Source: Acanthochlamys bracteata (Eukaryota; Streptophyta; Magnoliopsida; Pandanales; Velloziaceae). From it: a DNA stretch of 64,000 nucleotides. The stretch is taken from NCBI GenBank assembly GCA_019914995.1, contig CM034142.1:3181031-3245030 (forward strand), in the 5' to 3' direction. Made by a program: the position numbers and the translations under genes. The notes under the pieces were generated by a model. It searched no databases. It saw only the letters and a program-made list of their open reading frames with translations, and was not told where the DNA came from. This document shows, piece by piece, positions 1-10,869 of this stretch (positions are counted from its first letter, which is position 1; each line of letters opens with the position of its first letter).

Positions 1-164
1 CGACTCTCTTCTTTTTGGACATGAATATTAGCTGGTTTCTTCTCCTTTGCACATAAATCAATCTTCAATTTTTATTGTATCACTACGGCATACTTCGGAA
101 CACACCATAGGCCAATGATCATGTTACTATTGAATTTCTTGATGTCAAATTTTGTGACTGACAT
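1..164 (-). pseudogene. Ty1/copia gag, N-terminal fragment
   Basis: Seen: a start codon at 164-162 opens a frame beginning MSVTKFDIKKFN, followed by IIGLW and then an in-frame TAA after about 30 codons. Known: this matches the opening of plant copia Gag (start-x-x-TKFDIEKF, then a G/LW motif), which forms the cytoplasmic virus-like particle. Context: it lies directly downstream, in element orientation, of a primer-binding site and LTR end, so the start is well placed. The rest of the element lies left of the window. The early stop falls where Gln is usual, so the copy is inactive. The reading is sure at family level; the lineage is not assigned. Confidence 0.72.
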
Positions 165-168
165 GTTG

Positions 169-181
169 GCTCTGATACCAA
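169..181 (-). promoter_or_regulatory. tRNA-Met primer-binding site of minus-strand copia
   Basis: The plus strand reads GGCTCTGATACCA, the reverse complement of TGGTATCAGAGCC, the site complementary to the 3' end of initiator Met-tRNA. It sits between the gag start and an LTR end, separated from the LTR by a couple of bases, as expected for a minus-strand element. Confidence 0.8.
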
Positions 182-183
182 TT

Positions 184-830
184 TGTTAGAATGGTGAAAA
201 TGGAGAGGCAATAAAAAGAACTATAGAACTAAGTAGCTTGGAATTGAAGTAGGATTGTTTCTTACAAAGTACCTAATCAAGATATCTATTTACTAATCTC
301 TCCATATCTAGCCAAAAAAGTCACTAGAATCTTAAATAACATCAAGAACACTAAAAAAAATAACAATAATAATGAAGACAATATTTACATAGATCTTCTT
401 CAAAAGAATACTACATTCACCAGAGATGACACAATAACACTACAAAATTTTGAAGATTACAAAAGATTTGAGCTAAAAGAAAAAATCTTATAAAAGCTCC
501 AATAAGAAGATGAAAGAACTCTATAAAGAACGAGAGGTGAAAGAACCAAGCTCATGGCTACAACGAAGCATCTCTAGAAGAAAAACCCATACAGGAAGGG
601 TAGAAATAAAGACAAAACAAAGGGACAAAACAAAAAAAGGTCAAAAATTTAGACGCACTTGAGAGCATCAAAAGTGTCCACCTTGTAGGTGAGTCCCGTA
701 TATACAGGTGCTTGCAGTGAGGATGTGCAGTTGCATCATTACCACTCGAATCCCTTCTCCGGCCGGCACTCGGCATCGTTAGAATTCTACGGGCCAACTT
801 TGTAGGTGTCCCACTTTATAGATGAGTTGT
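184..830 (-). mobile_element. 5' LTR of minus-strand copia (outer end uncertain)
   Basis: The LTR end next to the primer site is clear: the plus strand starts TGTTAGAATGG at 184, which is a CA end in element orientation. A TATA-like TGTATATAC (minus strand) lies near 700, within a stretch where a GGGAC...CACCTACAA motif occurs twice on the minus strand. The outer boundary is not defined because the partner LTR is outside the window; 830 is a guess from a change in composition. The open frame on the minus strand at 558-797 is treated as chance LTR sequence. Confidence 0.5.
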
Positions 831-1189
831 ATATTGGTATTTTACACTTTGGATCTAATGTTCAACCACCAATTGATCCAGTTCAACTAGGCATTCTCTT
901 GTGTTGGTAATTAGAAAGTTTATCGTCATGATATGAAGTCGATTCGGAATTTGATGGTCTCTTGAGTTGATAAGCCCTCCAACTTGCTAGCCCTACACTG
1001 GTCAAGTAATATGAAATTTGGAATGATGATTGAGGATTGAGTGGTTATTGGTCGAATCTTGAATTTGGATGTGTCTTGGCGCCTATTTGGGTATAAGTAG
1101 GGATTTGGCGATGTATTAAAATATGTGAATTGGTTCCTATATGTCGCATACATTAGGATTGGAAGCGAAATTTGGGCCGTGTGACATAG
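831..1189. other. unassigned spacer
   Basis: No coding similarity or clear repeat is seen. A minus-strand open stretch at 926-1153 shows no recognisable motif. It could be LTR or untranslated remnant of either neighbouring element. Confidence 0.3.
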
Positions 1190-2386
1190 CTTAGTGATAG
1201 CCCGTGGACCGCGAGTGATGTAGACAAAACCAACTAAGAAAAACTCAATGACTCTATCCTAATCTATCCCGCAAGTGCACGATTGTCGTCTACCGTATAG
1301 CAGATAACGAGTTTGTTCCACAGAGATTGTTGTTAACTCTAATTCAAGTTTTTAACTAACAAAATTTGTGTTTGCGAAAGCTAATCAAAAGTGTATAAGA
1401 GCTAAGAACGAAAAGTAATACACAGATCGAAAAAACAGGTATGCAAATAACTGGAGTTTTAGAATCCACCACTAATGCCTCTAATTTAATTTTTAAATAA
1501 TTATTATAATATATTATGATGATTGTGAAGACTTTGTACCTAACACCTTGGTTCAGTTCTTAGATACGATTTCTAATTATGACTTTAACTTTGGTCCTAT
1601 GTAAAATCACATATCGCTAGTGATATTCTAACTCCTTGTTTAGAAATTACTAACGATGCATTAGGTTCTATGAAATCATAAATCATGTAGTTACATTCAC
1701 TTTGCTCCAGTAAATATTAACTACCGTTATTAATCCTGTAATGCATAAATATGCTTCGATTAGTCCTCACAAACACAATTAATATAATAATTTAGATATC
1801 AAACTAAATACTAATCATGCATTCAAATTTAACATCTAATTATCCTTTCAAACAAGAATTAATAACTCACATAAAATCAACAACCCATACATCACATAAT
1901 ATTCAAGAAATAAATTAAATTTATTAGCGTTTCATCATAACTCTAGTTTAGAGAATTTAGCCACTCATATTAATACACACAATAGTTTTGTATGAAATAA
2001 AACATGAGGAAAAAAAAGAAAACAAATCCGAAAAATTTATCGTCTCTAATATGATCTTCCTTCTGTCTCTCGTTCGGCTCTCTCTAGGTTTTCCGTCGGC
2101 TTTTCGTTGGCTCTTCGTTCACCCCTTTTTATAGTTAAACTTTCTCCCACAAAATTAGGAAAAAAATATCTTCAGAATCTTCAAATTAGATTTGATACTA
2201 GATTTGATGCTAGATTTGATGCTAAATTTTTGGTTTAGATTTGATTAGTCAAATGCATTAATGAGGACTGCCGCTTGATATTTTTTCCTATGATTAGCTC
2301 TTTTATTTCCTTAATAAGATGATAAGATCATTATGTTAGGAAACACATGGGATTTAAATGGGACGGCTTCTTGTTGATATATAACA
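1190..2386 (-). repeat. 3' LTR of the Athila-like element
   Basis: The inner edge is set by a purine tract followed, on the minus strand, by TGTTATATATCAAC. The segment contains a good minus-strand TATA box and, near 1268-1330, the motif CCGCAAGTGCACGATTGTCG with a downstream TTCCACAGAGATTG. I associate this motif with LTR or leader sequence of many plant gypsy elements (recalled, not searched). The outer edge near 1190 is estimated. No coding sequence is seen inside. Confidence 0.6.
2127..2134 (-). promoter_or_regulatory. TATA box in Athila-like LTR
   Basis: The minus strand reads CTATAAAAAGGGG at this point, a strong match to plant LTR promoters, with a GC-richer transcribed stretch following. 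It lies about 250 bp inside the LTR start at 2386. Confidence 0.6.
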
Positions 2387-2400
2387 CTTCCTTCCATTCC
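2387..2400 (-). other. polypurine tract of Athila-like element
   Basis: The minus strand reads GGAATGGAAGGAAG immediately before the LTR start TGTTATAT. This is the expected plus-strand DNA priming site. Confidence 0.65.
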
Positions 2401-3760
2401 TTCAGCAATTTCTATCTTTATTCACCTATGCTTTCACAAAAATAAAATAAAATAAAATAATTTATAGTATGAATATGAATTTTAATAAAAATTTAATATT
2501 TACTATAACAATAAGATATAATAAATATATATCATTACACATTATCAAATACTCCAAAAGTTAATTTTTTGCTAGTCCTCGAGCAAAATAATAAGAAAAT
2601 TATATATATCATTCTTCACAACTTATTCTCATAATTTTCAATTTCTTCGTGTAGCTTGATCAACCAAAATTTTTAAAGAATAATGTAAGCATAATAAACA
2701 AATTAACACCACTTATAAACTCCCTTACTTGCACTATATAATAATCAAATCAACTCAACCTCGCATTCCAAAACATATGCAACATACTAGAAGGAAGTTT
2801 AGAATTCAATGTCCATAAGCATGTTTAGAAATCATCTCCCTACTGCACATACAATTTTTAAAGATTCATCAAGTTATTTTAAATGTTGTAATGAATGAAG
2901 TCAAACTTAAGGAGTCGTCAAAATACAAAGTAACCAAGAGCACATTTAACTTCAGAAGAACAAGGTATACTCAAGCATTGGCCCAATTTTGCGGCTCTTT
3001 TATTTATTTAATTGCTCTTTCTTCACCATCGCACTTTACAATGTATACTCGAGTTTTTTTTGTTTTGTTTCAAATGCTTTTTCTTTCTTTACCCTTGTGC
3101 TTTCCAAAGACTCTTTATAACTATGTATCTTAACTATCCCTACGAATTGAAAACAAAACAAGACAACACAAAAAATACTAAGATCAACTCTAAACCTCGC
3201 ATTGTATGGTGATAGTTGTCATCACTCTTTATAAACTATGAAATGAAAAACCTATATAAAATGTATTCAAATGAATTGTCTAGAATGACAAAATTTTATC
3301 AACTCAATTATATACAATACTATATCAAGAAGAAAGTAGGTTTAGTTAATAAGAATATTGTACGAACAAACTCAACAAGAATTCTAGTTTCAAAAACCAT
3401 ACTAGAAAGAGAGTTCAAATTCATTATTGAAAAATGGATGATACACTATCAATCGATGTTTATGCATAATTTTCTATCTCCCTCCCAATCTTAAATTCGA
3501 TATTGTCCTCAATGGTGAAAAATAAAAATGAACAATATATAAAGCAAGGGATATCAAAATTAAGGTGTAGGAAGGCTCCCCTGATTTTTACATGGCTTAA
3601 ATCTTTGATTAACTTCTCCATCAACTGCATCACAGCAACAAATCTTTGTATCATAGTGATTCTTTTTTTTCTTCCCGAATCCTTAAAAAATAGTAAATAT
3701 ATTAAATCAAAATGAAAATAAAATCCTACAAAATTCAAATGCTACTAGAGAGAAAGGCCT
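2401..3760 (-). other. non-coding 3' region of Athila-like element
   Basis: Athila elements usually have a long stretch, sometimes with an env-like frame, between integrase and the 3' LTR. Here 1.36 kb fills that place but no convincing protein is seen; short open stretches on both strands (2891-3738) look like chance frames in AT-rich DNA. An (AAAAT) tract occurs at 2438-2462. Confidence 0.45.
2438..2462 (+). repeat. (AAAAT)n microsatellite
   Basis: About four to five uninterrupted AAAAT/AAATA units are visible just inside the 3' region of the Athila-like element. Confidence 0.7.
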
Positions 3761-3828
3761 TGGCTTGCCTCCCAAGAAGCGCTAAATTTAACGTCTTCAG
3801 CCAGACGAGGAGTTTGTCAAATAGGATC

Positions 3829-5030
3829 TCAAAGTTGAAGGGTTGGTTCAATTTCGATTGCGAGGGTGGCCTCCAAGTATGGCTTCAAGTGATGCCCATT
3901 GACCTTAAATTGTGCTCTAGATTTGAGATCATTGATTTCTATAGCTCCATATGAAAAGATTTCAACTATTTCATATGGTCCATGCAATTTTGACTTCAGA
4001 TTTTCTGGAAAGAGTTTCAATCGTGAGTTAAACAATAAAACTTTCATAGCTAGAGTAAACTCTTTTCGCTGAATTGACTCGTCATGATAGAACTTTGTGC
4101 ATTCCTTATAAATCTTTGCATTCTCATAAGCTTCATTGTGAATTTCTTCTAATTCATTGAGTTACAACTTTCTTTCATTCCCTTCATCCTTCATGTCAAA
4201 ATTTAGCTTCTTTATAGCCCAATATGCATTATGTTCAAGTTCCATAGGTAAATGACATGCTTTTCCAAATACAATACGATATAGACTCATCCCTATAGGT
4301 GTTTTATATGTTATCCTGTAAGCCCATAAAGCATCATTAAGTTTTATTGCCCAATCTTTTCTTGTGGTGTTCACAGTTTTCTCCAAAATATTCTTAATTT
4401 CCCTGTTGCTAATTTCAACTTATCCTGAGGTTTGAGGGTGATATGGAGTGGCTACCTTATGAGTTATGTCATATTTTCTTAACAAAGCATCAAAAGGTTT
4501 ATTGCAAAAATATTTACCACCATCACTAATGATTGCTCGAGGGGTTCTAAATTTAGTGAAAATCATATTCTTCAAAAACTTGAGGACAATCTTATGATTA
4601 TTAGCTTTTGTAGCTTGAGCCTCTACCCATTTAAATACATAAGCAACAGCAACAAGAATATAAGAATACGCAAAGGAGGAAGAGAATGGACCTATGAAGT
4701 CTATACCCCAAACATCAAAAAGTTCTACAACCAAAATATTAGTCAAAGGCATCATGTTCCTTGTGCTGATATTTCCTATTTTTTGGCATTTGTCACACTT
4801 AGAATAAAAGTTAACTGCATCTTTAAATAAAGTGGGCCAAAAGAAATCTGATTGAAAGACTTTATGAGCTGTTTTTTTAGCATCAAAATGACCTCCACAT
4901 GCTAACTCATAGCTATGCTTTAGAATGCTTTCTTGTTCATATTCAGAAACGCATCTTCTAATGATTTGGTCCGGACAGTGCTTAAACATATAGGGATCAT
5001 CCTAATAATATTGCTTCACCATAGACAAAA
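3829..5030 (-). pseudogene. Ty3/gypsy integrase, broken (Athila-like)
   Basis: Role: integrase inserts element cDNA into chromosomes. Seen, in order on the minus strand: a zinc-binding region with CGGHF and CDKCQKIGN (4989-4840), then the catalytic core with GIDFIGPF (first Asp) and IISDGGKYF (second Asp), and YHPQTSG at ~4435. An in-frame TAA follows directly where Gln is expected, then the glutamate region with ILEKTV and the conserved [12 protein letters not shown] (4386-4162). Another TAA near 4164 stands at a Gln position, and the C-terminal domain with [12 protein letters not shown] ends near 3829. A TAG replaces Trp near 5005. With these stops no enzyme can be made. The order and motifs make the family certain. 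Confidence 0.85.
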
Positions 5031-5595
5031 ATTTCTTTTCTCTGAAAAGACAAATTATTTCTCATTACACCACTAGCAAGATAATTCACAAAGTCAGCAT
5101 ACCAAGGTTCTTTATAAGTAATGGAAAGAAGTTGTTCATTTGGAAAAGAATCATTTAGAGGCATGTCGTCTCCTTTTCTTTGATCTTCAATCACGATACT
5201 AGAAAGATGGTCTGCTACCACATTCTCACTTCCTTTCTTATCTTTAATCTCCAAGTCAAACTCTTGTAGCAATAAGATCTACCGAATCAACCTAGGCTTA
5301 GCATTTTTTTTAGTCAACAAATACTTAAGAGCAGCATGGTCAGTAAATACAATAACTTTAGAACAAAAAATATATGGACGAAATTTTTCTAAAGCAAACA
5401 CCACAGCAAGCAACTCTTTTTCTGTTGTTGAATAATTAATTTGTGCATCATTCAAAGTCTTGCTAGCATAATATATAATATGTGATAGTTTATCAATTCG
5501 TTGACCAAGCACTGCAGCAATAGCATAATCTGAAGCATCACACATCAATTCAAATGGTAAATTCCAGTCGAGAGCAGTAGCATAATCAGAAACAT
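5031..5595 (-). pseudogene. Ty3/gypsy RNase H, broken (Athila-like)
   Basis: Role: degrades the RNA strand during reverse transcription. Seen: LPFELMCDASDYAIAAVLGQ (catalytic Asp in CDAS) at about 5570-5510, then YASKTLNDAQINYSTTEKE (catalytic Glu region), FTDHAALKYLL (Asp of TDH), and the tail with DLEIKDKKGSENVVADHLS. A TAG at 5279-5281 replaces the expected Trp after PRLIR. A frameshift near 5035 separates it from integrase. The N-terminus is fused directly to Gag sequence because protease and RT are deleted. Confidence 0.85.
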
Positions 5596-6866
5596 CAATT
5601 TTATCGTCATTATTAATAAGCTTACCTGATCTTAATTGAATGGCTTTTGATTGTTCATTATTTCGTGGATTGATGTTAGGTTGACTAGGAAACTTACCAG
5701 GCTCTCTTCGACTCAAAGCTTGAGCAATTTGACCTACCTGAGCTTCAAGCTTTTGTTGACCAATTGCTAATTGTCTTACCAAATCCTCTAATGAAGTCGA
5801 TGGCTTTGGTTGAGTTGGAGGTTGGTATTGTTGATTGCTCCACAAAAAGTTGGGATGATTCCTCCATCCAGGATTTTAAGTGTTTGAATATGGATCATGT
5901 TTATGATGTCGGTTATAGGAACTTACCATATTTGCTTGTTTTTGTACAAACTCAGAAAAATCTACTCCCTGTGGACAATATACAGTAGAATTACAAGATA
6001 AATCACAAATGCCACATACCTCTTGTGTTGGAAGTTTTCCATTAATAGCCAGCAAAGCATCCAATTTGTTATTAATAGCATTCACCTTCGCCTTAGAAAC
6101 ATAACCGTTAGTACCACTCACCTCATAAATTCCAGCTCGTTTTTTTCGTGTATCCATATGTTGCGTCTCAAGAGCTAGATTTTTTGAATAGCGTTTGACA
6201 TTCAGCTGGTGTCTTATTCCAAATAGATCCACCTGTATAATTATTCACTATAGCTTTGCTAGAAACGGTTAGTGCCTTATAAAATATATGCATCAAAACT
6301 AAAATAGGCAAACCATGGTGAGGACATTGAATTAACAAATTATTAAATCGTATCCATGCTTCAGAAAATAACTTATCAAATTGTTGAATAAATTGCATGA
6401 TTTTATCTCTTAATGCATCAGTTTTCTGATTTGAAAAGAATTGCTCTAAAAACCTGTTTTGAATTTTAGTCCAAGTAGTAAGTGAACCAGATCTAAGTGA
6501 TTGTAACCATACCTTTGCTCTATATTTTAAAGTGCAGGAAAAAATTTTCATTTGAAGGTGTTCCTCAGTAACCCCATCTGTCAAAGGCATGTTAGAAACC
6601 ATATTGAAAATTTCTCGAATATGAGCTAAAGGGTCCTCATTGTTCAAACTAATAAAAGAAAGCATCATATTAAAATAAATAGTTTTCAACTCATACTTTC
6701 TAGCAGCATTAGGGAGAACTATATTAGATGGAGATATAGGAATTGTAGGAATGTCAAGATCTCCCATGGTTTCATTCTGTGCAACAGCCATCTCTTCAAT
6801 TCTAGTATTCGAATGATTTCTACGCTCACGTCTAATTCTCCTAACCTCTCTCAAGCTCAGGATCAA
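5596..6866 (-). pseudogene. Ty3/gypsy gag, broken (Athila-like)
   Basis: Role: capsid-forming Gag. Seen on the minus strand: a frame starting at 6866 with the retrotransposon Gag core (TTWTKIQNRFLEQFFSNQKT, EAWIRFNNLLIQCPHHGLP). It shifts frame in an A-run near 6180-6190 into ETQHMDTRKKRAGIYEV and continues with a stop near 5874 into VRQLAIGQQKLEAQVGQIAQ and the conserved AIQLRSGK at ~5630. CPHHG and LRSGK are typical of Athila/Tat Gag. The frame then jumps, within about 15 codons, to RNase H. Start choice: the first Met of the open frame; the true start may lie further upstream. Confidence 0.82.
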
Positions 6867-6973
6867 ATCAAGTGAAGATTGACTATGAGAGCGAATGATC
6901 TTACAATAATGTAACTATAATGAAAAACAAACTAATATTCTCTAAGCTAAATGCAACACAACGAAAAATATCA

Positions 6974-7386
6974 ATGATGATTGTTGTTTTGCCAGCTATA
7001 AGTATGATTTAAGGGCGAGTTTATGCAATGCTACTATATTTTCTGCGGGACGCGCATATGATTTGTGGTTAGCAATAATTGTATATTTTTATAGATAGAT
7101 GGATTTCATCATATATAGATACTCGTATTGCATTGAGGCTATGGTATCTAACTCCCTGATCAATACTGATTGTTAGTAGTTTATAGACATGCATTAACTA
7201 TTAGTAGCTTTTCAACTGATATTCGATGTCATTAGTTTACTGATGGGTAATTATTATCGCATTCGCTTGCTTGACAGGTTTCGGCTGTTATTGGTTGTCA
7301 ATCAGTATTTATTTTATTCGTTTGAATGTTATTAGTTTATTAACTGGTACTAACTACTGAATGATATTGATTTACTAATTTGTATT
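6974..7386. repeat. flank repeat, copy 1 of 3
   Basis: A ~410-bp non-coding segment starting TTGTTTTGCCAGCTATAAG recurs at 8002-8429 and, shortened at the start, at 8485-8827. Marker ATACTCGTATTGC is at 7119, 8161 and 8559. Each copy runs directly into copia LTR sequence, so this is the left genomic flank of the copia element, duplicated together with the element's 3' end. Confidence 0.8.
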
Positions 7387-7999
7387 TGAAACAATAGATA
7401 TTGAATTGGAGGAATTGTGTTGTTGAGCTTTACATATGATGAACTACATATAGACAACCTATATATAATCTAATGTCTCCCCTTAAACTCATGATGGGTT
7501 AAACAACATTAGTTTGCCCAATAATGTTTAAAATCTTGGTATACGATGTGATTTTGTAACGAAATCAGCTAGTTGACCATAGAGAAAACATGCGGTAAAG
7601 AAATAATGCCTAATAAAAAATGCTCACGAACGAAATGACAATCAATATCAATATGTTTCGTTGGTTCATGGAAAACTGGATTGTTTGCAATATGAATAGC
7701 ACTTCGGTTGTCACAGTAAAGAGGAGTAGCTCTAGTAGGCATAACTTCTTTAGAAAGTAATCTTCGCATGTGAACAACTTCCCTTGTGGTAGTAGCCATA
7801 ACATCTTCAATAGAAGAACACACAACAACATCTTCCTTCTTGCTTCATCAGGAAATCAATGAATCACTAAGAAATAAGCAAAAATCTGTAGTAGACCGTC
7901 GGGTGGTCGGATCACCAACCTAATGTGCATCTGTAAAAGCTCGAAGCTCCAAAGTAGATGAAAAAGACATAAAAAGAGATTGAGTAATAGTGCTTATAG
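7387..7999 (-). pseudogene. duplicated copia 3' end (RNase H fragment plus LTR)
   Basis: A partial copy of 8828-~9472. Plus-strand order: LTR fragment 7387-7475, purine tract, then copia RNase H on the minus strand (7999-7500) with CDNRSAIHIANNPVFHEP and KHIDIDCHFVREHF. In this copy the motif around 7890 reads DPTTRRSTTG, while the longer copy has a TGA and a Trp in place of the two Arg codons, so this copy has kept bases that the main copy lost. A shortened repeat of TCATGAGTTT-type purine tract adjoins the LTR. It lacks the upstream pol and cannot act alone. Confidence 0.78.
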
Positions 8000-8001
8000 T
8001 T

Positions 8002-8484
8002 GATGATTGGTTGTTTTGCCAGCTATAAGTATGATTTAAGGGTGAGTTTATGCAATGCTACTATATTTCCTGCTCGATGCGCATATGATTTGAGGTTAGC
8101 AATTATTAATTTTTAGTATGATTGTATATTTTTATGGATAATAGATTTCATCATATATAGATACTCGTATTGCATTGTGGCTATGGTATCTGACTCCCTG
8201 ATCGATACTGACTGTTAGTAGTTTATAGACAGGCATTAACTATTGGTAGCTTTACAACTGATATTCGATGTCATTAGTTTACTGATGGGTAACTATTATC
8301 GTTATTCGCTTGCTTGACAGGTTTCGACTGTTATTGGTTGTTAATCAGTATTTATTTCATTCGTTTGAATGTTATTAGTTTATTAACTAGTACTGATTAC
8401 TGAATGATATTGATTTACTAATTTGTATTTGAAACAATAGATACTGAATTGAATGAATTGAGTTGTTGAGGTTTACAGATGAAT
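8002..8484. repeat. flank repeat, copy 2, with 55-bp LTR stub
   Basis: Second copy of the 6974 segment (to 8429), followed by the first ~55 bp of the copia LTR (8430-8484). It then breaks off into copy 3. At the join, the LTR sequence TTACATATGATG and the flank sequence GCATATGATTTG share CATATGAT, which suggests microhomology-mediated joining. Confidence 0.75.
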
Positions 8485-8827
8485 TGAGGTTAGCAATTAT
8501 TAATTTTTAGTTGGATTGTATATTTTTTTTAATGATACATGGATTTCATCATATATAGATACTCGTATTGCATTGTGGCTATGGTATCTGACTCCCTGAT
8601 CGATATTGACTGTTAGTAGTTTATAGACAGGCATTAACTATTGGTAGCTTTTCAACTGATATTCGATGTCATTAGTTTACTGATGGGTAATTATTATCGT
8701 TATTCGCTTACTTGATAGGTTTCGATTGTTATTGATTGTCAATCGGTATTTATTTTATTCATTTGAATGTTATTAGTTTATTAATTGGTACTGATTACTG
8801 AATGATATTGATATACTAATTTGTATT
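8485..8827. repeat. flank repeat, copy 3
   Basis: Third copy, lacking the first ~85 bp and 398 bp out of phase with copy 2. It leads into the complete 3' LTR of the copia element at 8828. Confidence 0.75.
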
Positions 8828-8942
8828 TGAAACAATAGATATTGAATTGAATGAATTGAGTTGTTGAGGGTTACATATGATGAACTATATATAGACAACA
8901 TATATGGGCTTGACTTACTATAGCCCTATATATAATCTAATA
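8828..8942 (-). repeat. 3' LTR of short-LTR copia
   Basis: 115 bp. It ends in CA on the minus strand (plus strand TGAAACAATAG at 8828). The other end is TATTAG, probably a decayed TGTTAG, right next to the purine tract GAGGGAGGA. A near-identical copy at 11532-11626 confirms it is an LTR. Confidence 0.78.
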
Positions 8943-8955
8943 TCCTCCCTCAAAC

Positions 8956-9640
8956 TCATGATGGGTTAAATAATATGAGTTTGCCCAATAATGTTTGAAA
9001 TCTTAGTGTAGGATGTGATTTTATAAAGAAATCAGCTAGTTGATCAGTAGAGGAAACATGCGGTAAAGAAATAGTGCATAATAAAAAATGCTCACGAACG
9101 AAATGACAATCAATCTCAATATGTTTCGTTCGTTCATGGAAAACTGAATTATTTGCAATCTGAATAGCACTCCGGTTGTTATAGTAGAGAGGAGTAGCTC
9201 TAGTAGGCATAACTTCTAAGTCAGAAAGTAATCTCCGCATGTGAACAATCTCTCTTGTGGTAGTAGCCATAATTCTATACTCAGCTTCCATAGAAGAACA
9301 CGCAACATATGACTTGCTTCTTACTTCGCCAGGAAATCAGTGACTCACCAAGAAATAAGCAATAACCTGTAGTAGACCATCAGATGGTCAGATCACCTGC
9401 CCAATCTGAATCTCTAAAAGCTCGAAGCTCAAAGTAGATGAAGAAGATATAAAAAGAGATTGAGTAATGGTGCCTTGGAGATATATGAGAATTCTGAGTA
9501 ACAGTATAATGGGTTTATCGTTGTGCAAAAATAAATTGAGTGATAATACTTATTGCGTGAGAAATATCTGGCCTAGTCGTACAGAGATAAACAAGCTGAA
9601 TAATGTGAGGGATCCTCGTGAGCCAGCGTTTGTGTCGTCG
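8956..9640 (-). pseudogene. copia RNase H and end of pol, broken
   Basis: Role: RNase H removes template RNA. Seen on the minus strand: CTTRPDISHAISIITQFI (near 9600-9540, the region just before RNase H), RDSDWAGD (catalytic Asp, ~9410) followed by a TGA, WSTTGYC, MEAEYRIMATTTREIVHMRR at 9291, RSAIQIANNSVFHERTKHIE and DCHFVREHF, and the C-terminal STDQLADFFIK. RT should precede this but is absent. Frames change at least twice between 9805 and 9291. Confidence 0.82.
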
Positions 9641-9819
9641 AAGAAGAAATGGTATCAATAGAGGGAAGTAATGGAGTAGGATCAATAGAGACATTAGAAG
9701 ATGACGTAGATGATCTGGATGTAAGTGTATGTGCTGGTGTGAAAAAGTGAACATCAGAAGGTGAGTTAGAAAAATAAGTAGAGTTCTCAAGAAAAGTGAC
9801 ATCACGGAAAATACGAAAT

Positions 9820-10860
9820 CAACGAGCTACGTGATCATAACAGCGATACCCCTTATGCTCAAAACTAATACTAAGTAAGACACACTTGATTGATTGAGCA
9901 CTTAGTTTCGTCCGCTCAGTCGGAGGAAGAAGAACAAATCATGTGCGCCCAAATATACGTAGCATACTATTATGCGGAGGAGACGAAAAAAGACTATCGT
10001 GAGGCGTCTTGCCAGACAAGGCAGATGATGGAGTAATGTTGATAAAATAAACAGATGTAAGAATAGGTTCTGCTCAAAAAGTTTGAAGAGCAGAAGACGA
10101 TAATAATAAAGACCGGACAGTTTCAAGAATATGCTGATGTTTACGTTCCGCTACTCCATTCTGTTCAGGTGTGTAAGGACAAGATTGCTGAAAAAGAATT
10201 CCGTAAGACTGTAAAATGGGTCACATGGTAGTAGATACATATTCACGAGCACCATCAGAGTGGAAGATCTTAATGCGAGTATGAAGCTGAGTGTGAATCG
10301 TAGTTCTGAATGTGTTATAAATAGTAGAAAGATCAGAATGATGACGCATAAGATAAACTCAAGTAGAACGAGTGTAACCATCAATAAAACTCACATAATA
10401 AAGAAAACCAGTCATAGATGGAATAGGAGCAGATCCCCAAATATCATAATGTACTACTTCAAAAGGACTATAAGTCTTAGATAAACTCTGAGTGAAAGAT
10501 AAAGCTGAATGTTTTGCTAACTTACAGCTACTATAAGCAGATAAAGGAGAAAAAAAAACTCGCTCAAGAGCTCCACTATCGATAAGACTCTTTAATCTAG
10601 ATCCAGAGATATAACCTAAACGTCATTGCCACAAATCAGCAGGCGATACTACAGCAGCATAGCTCAAATTAGAAGAATTAGAAGAAAGAAGATGAAGATA
10701 CTCTAAGTGATACTGTTGTCCCTTTCTACGAGCACGACAAATCATCTGGCCGGTACGAGGATCCTGCACAGAACAGGTAAGGGAATCAAAGACAATAATA
10801 AGCCCGCTTTCATAAAGAGAACTGACTAAGATTAGATGTAACGTAAGATGAGGAATATGT
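9820..10860 (-). pseudogene. copia protease end, GAG-pre-integrase and integrase core, broken
   Basis: Role: integrase with its N-terminal zinc region. Seen: SSLYESGLIIVFDS and VQDPRTGQMI (end of the protease region), DLWQ followed by TGA then RLGYISGSRLKSLIDSG (GAG-pre-integrase), CKLAKHSALSF, HYDIWGSAP (first catalytic Asp, ~10440), KIFHSDGAREYVS (second Asp, ~10255), and PYTPEQNGVAERK with the catalytic Glu (~10150). QTF is then followed by TGA where Trp is expected (~10078). The frame decays below ~9900. Both stops are one C-to-T or G-to-A change from sense codons. Confidence 0.85.
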
Positions 10861-10869
10861 AGGACAAAA

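Larger units (their letters stand above)
1190..6973 (-). mobile_element. defective Athila-like Ty3/gypsy element, minus strand
   Basis: Read on the minus strand the order is gag (6866-~5600), RNase H (~5590-5035), integrase (~5030-3830), a long non-coding 3' part, a polypurine tract (2400-2387) and an LTR (2386 down to ~1190). Gag with the CPHHG motif, the long 3' segment after integrase and the LTR type fit the Athila lineage. Protease and nearly all RT are missing, and the 5' LTR is absent: the element ends near 6973 where an unrelated duplicated segment starts. Frameshifts near 6180 and 5035 and several in-frame stops make it inactive. The left LTR edge is approximate because there is no second LTR to align. 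Confidence 0.8.

Noticed and set aside
2891-3738. Several open frames on both strands, considered as an Athila env-like gene
   Set aside because: None is on the right strand with a signal peptide plus membrane segments in a long frame; all are short and overlap in opposite frames.
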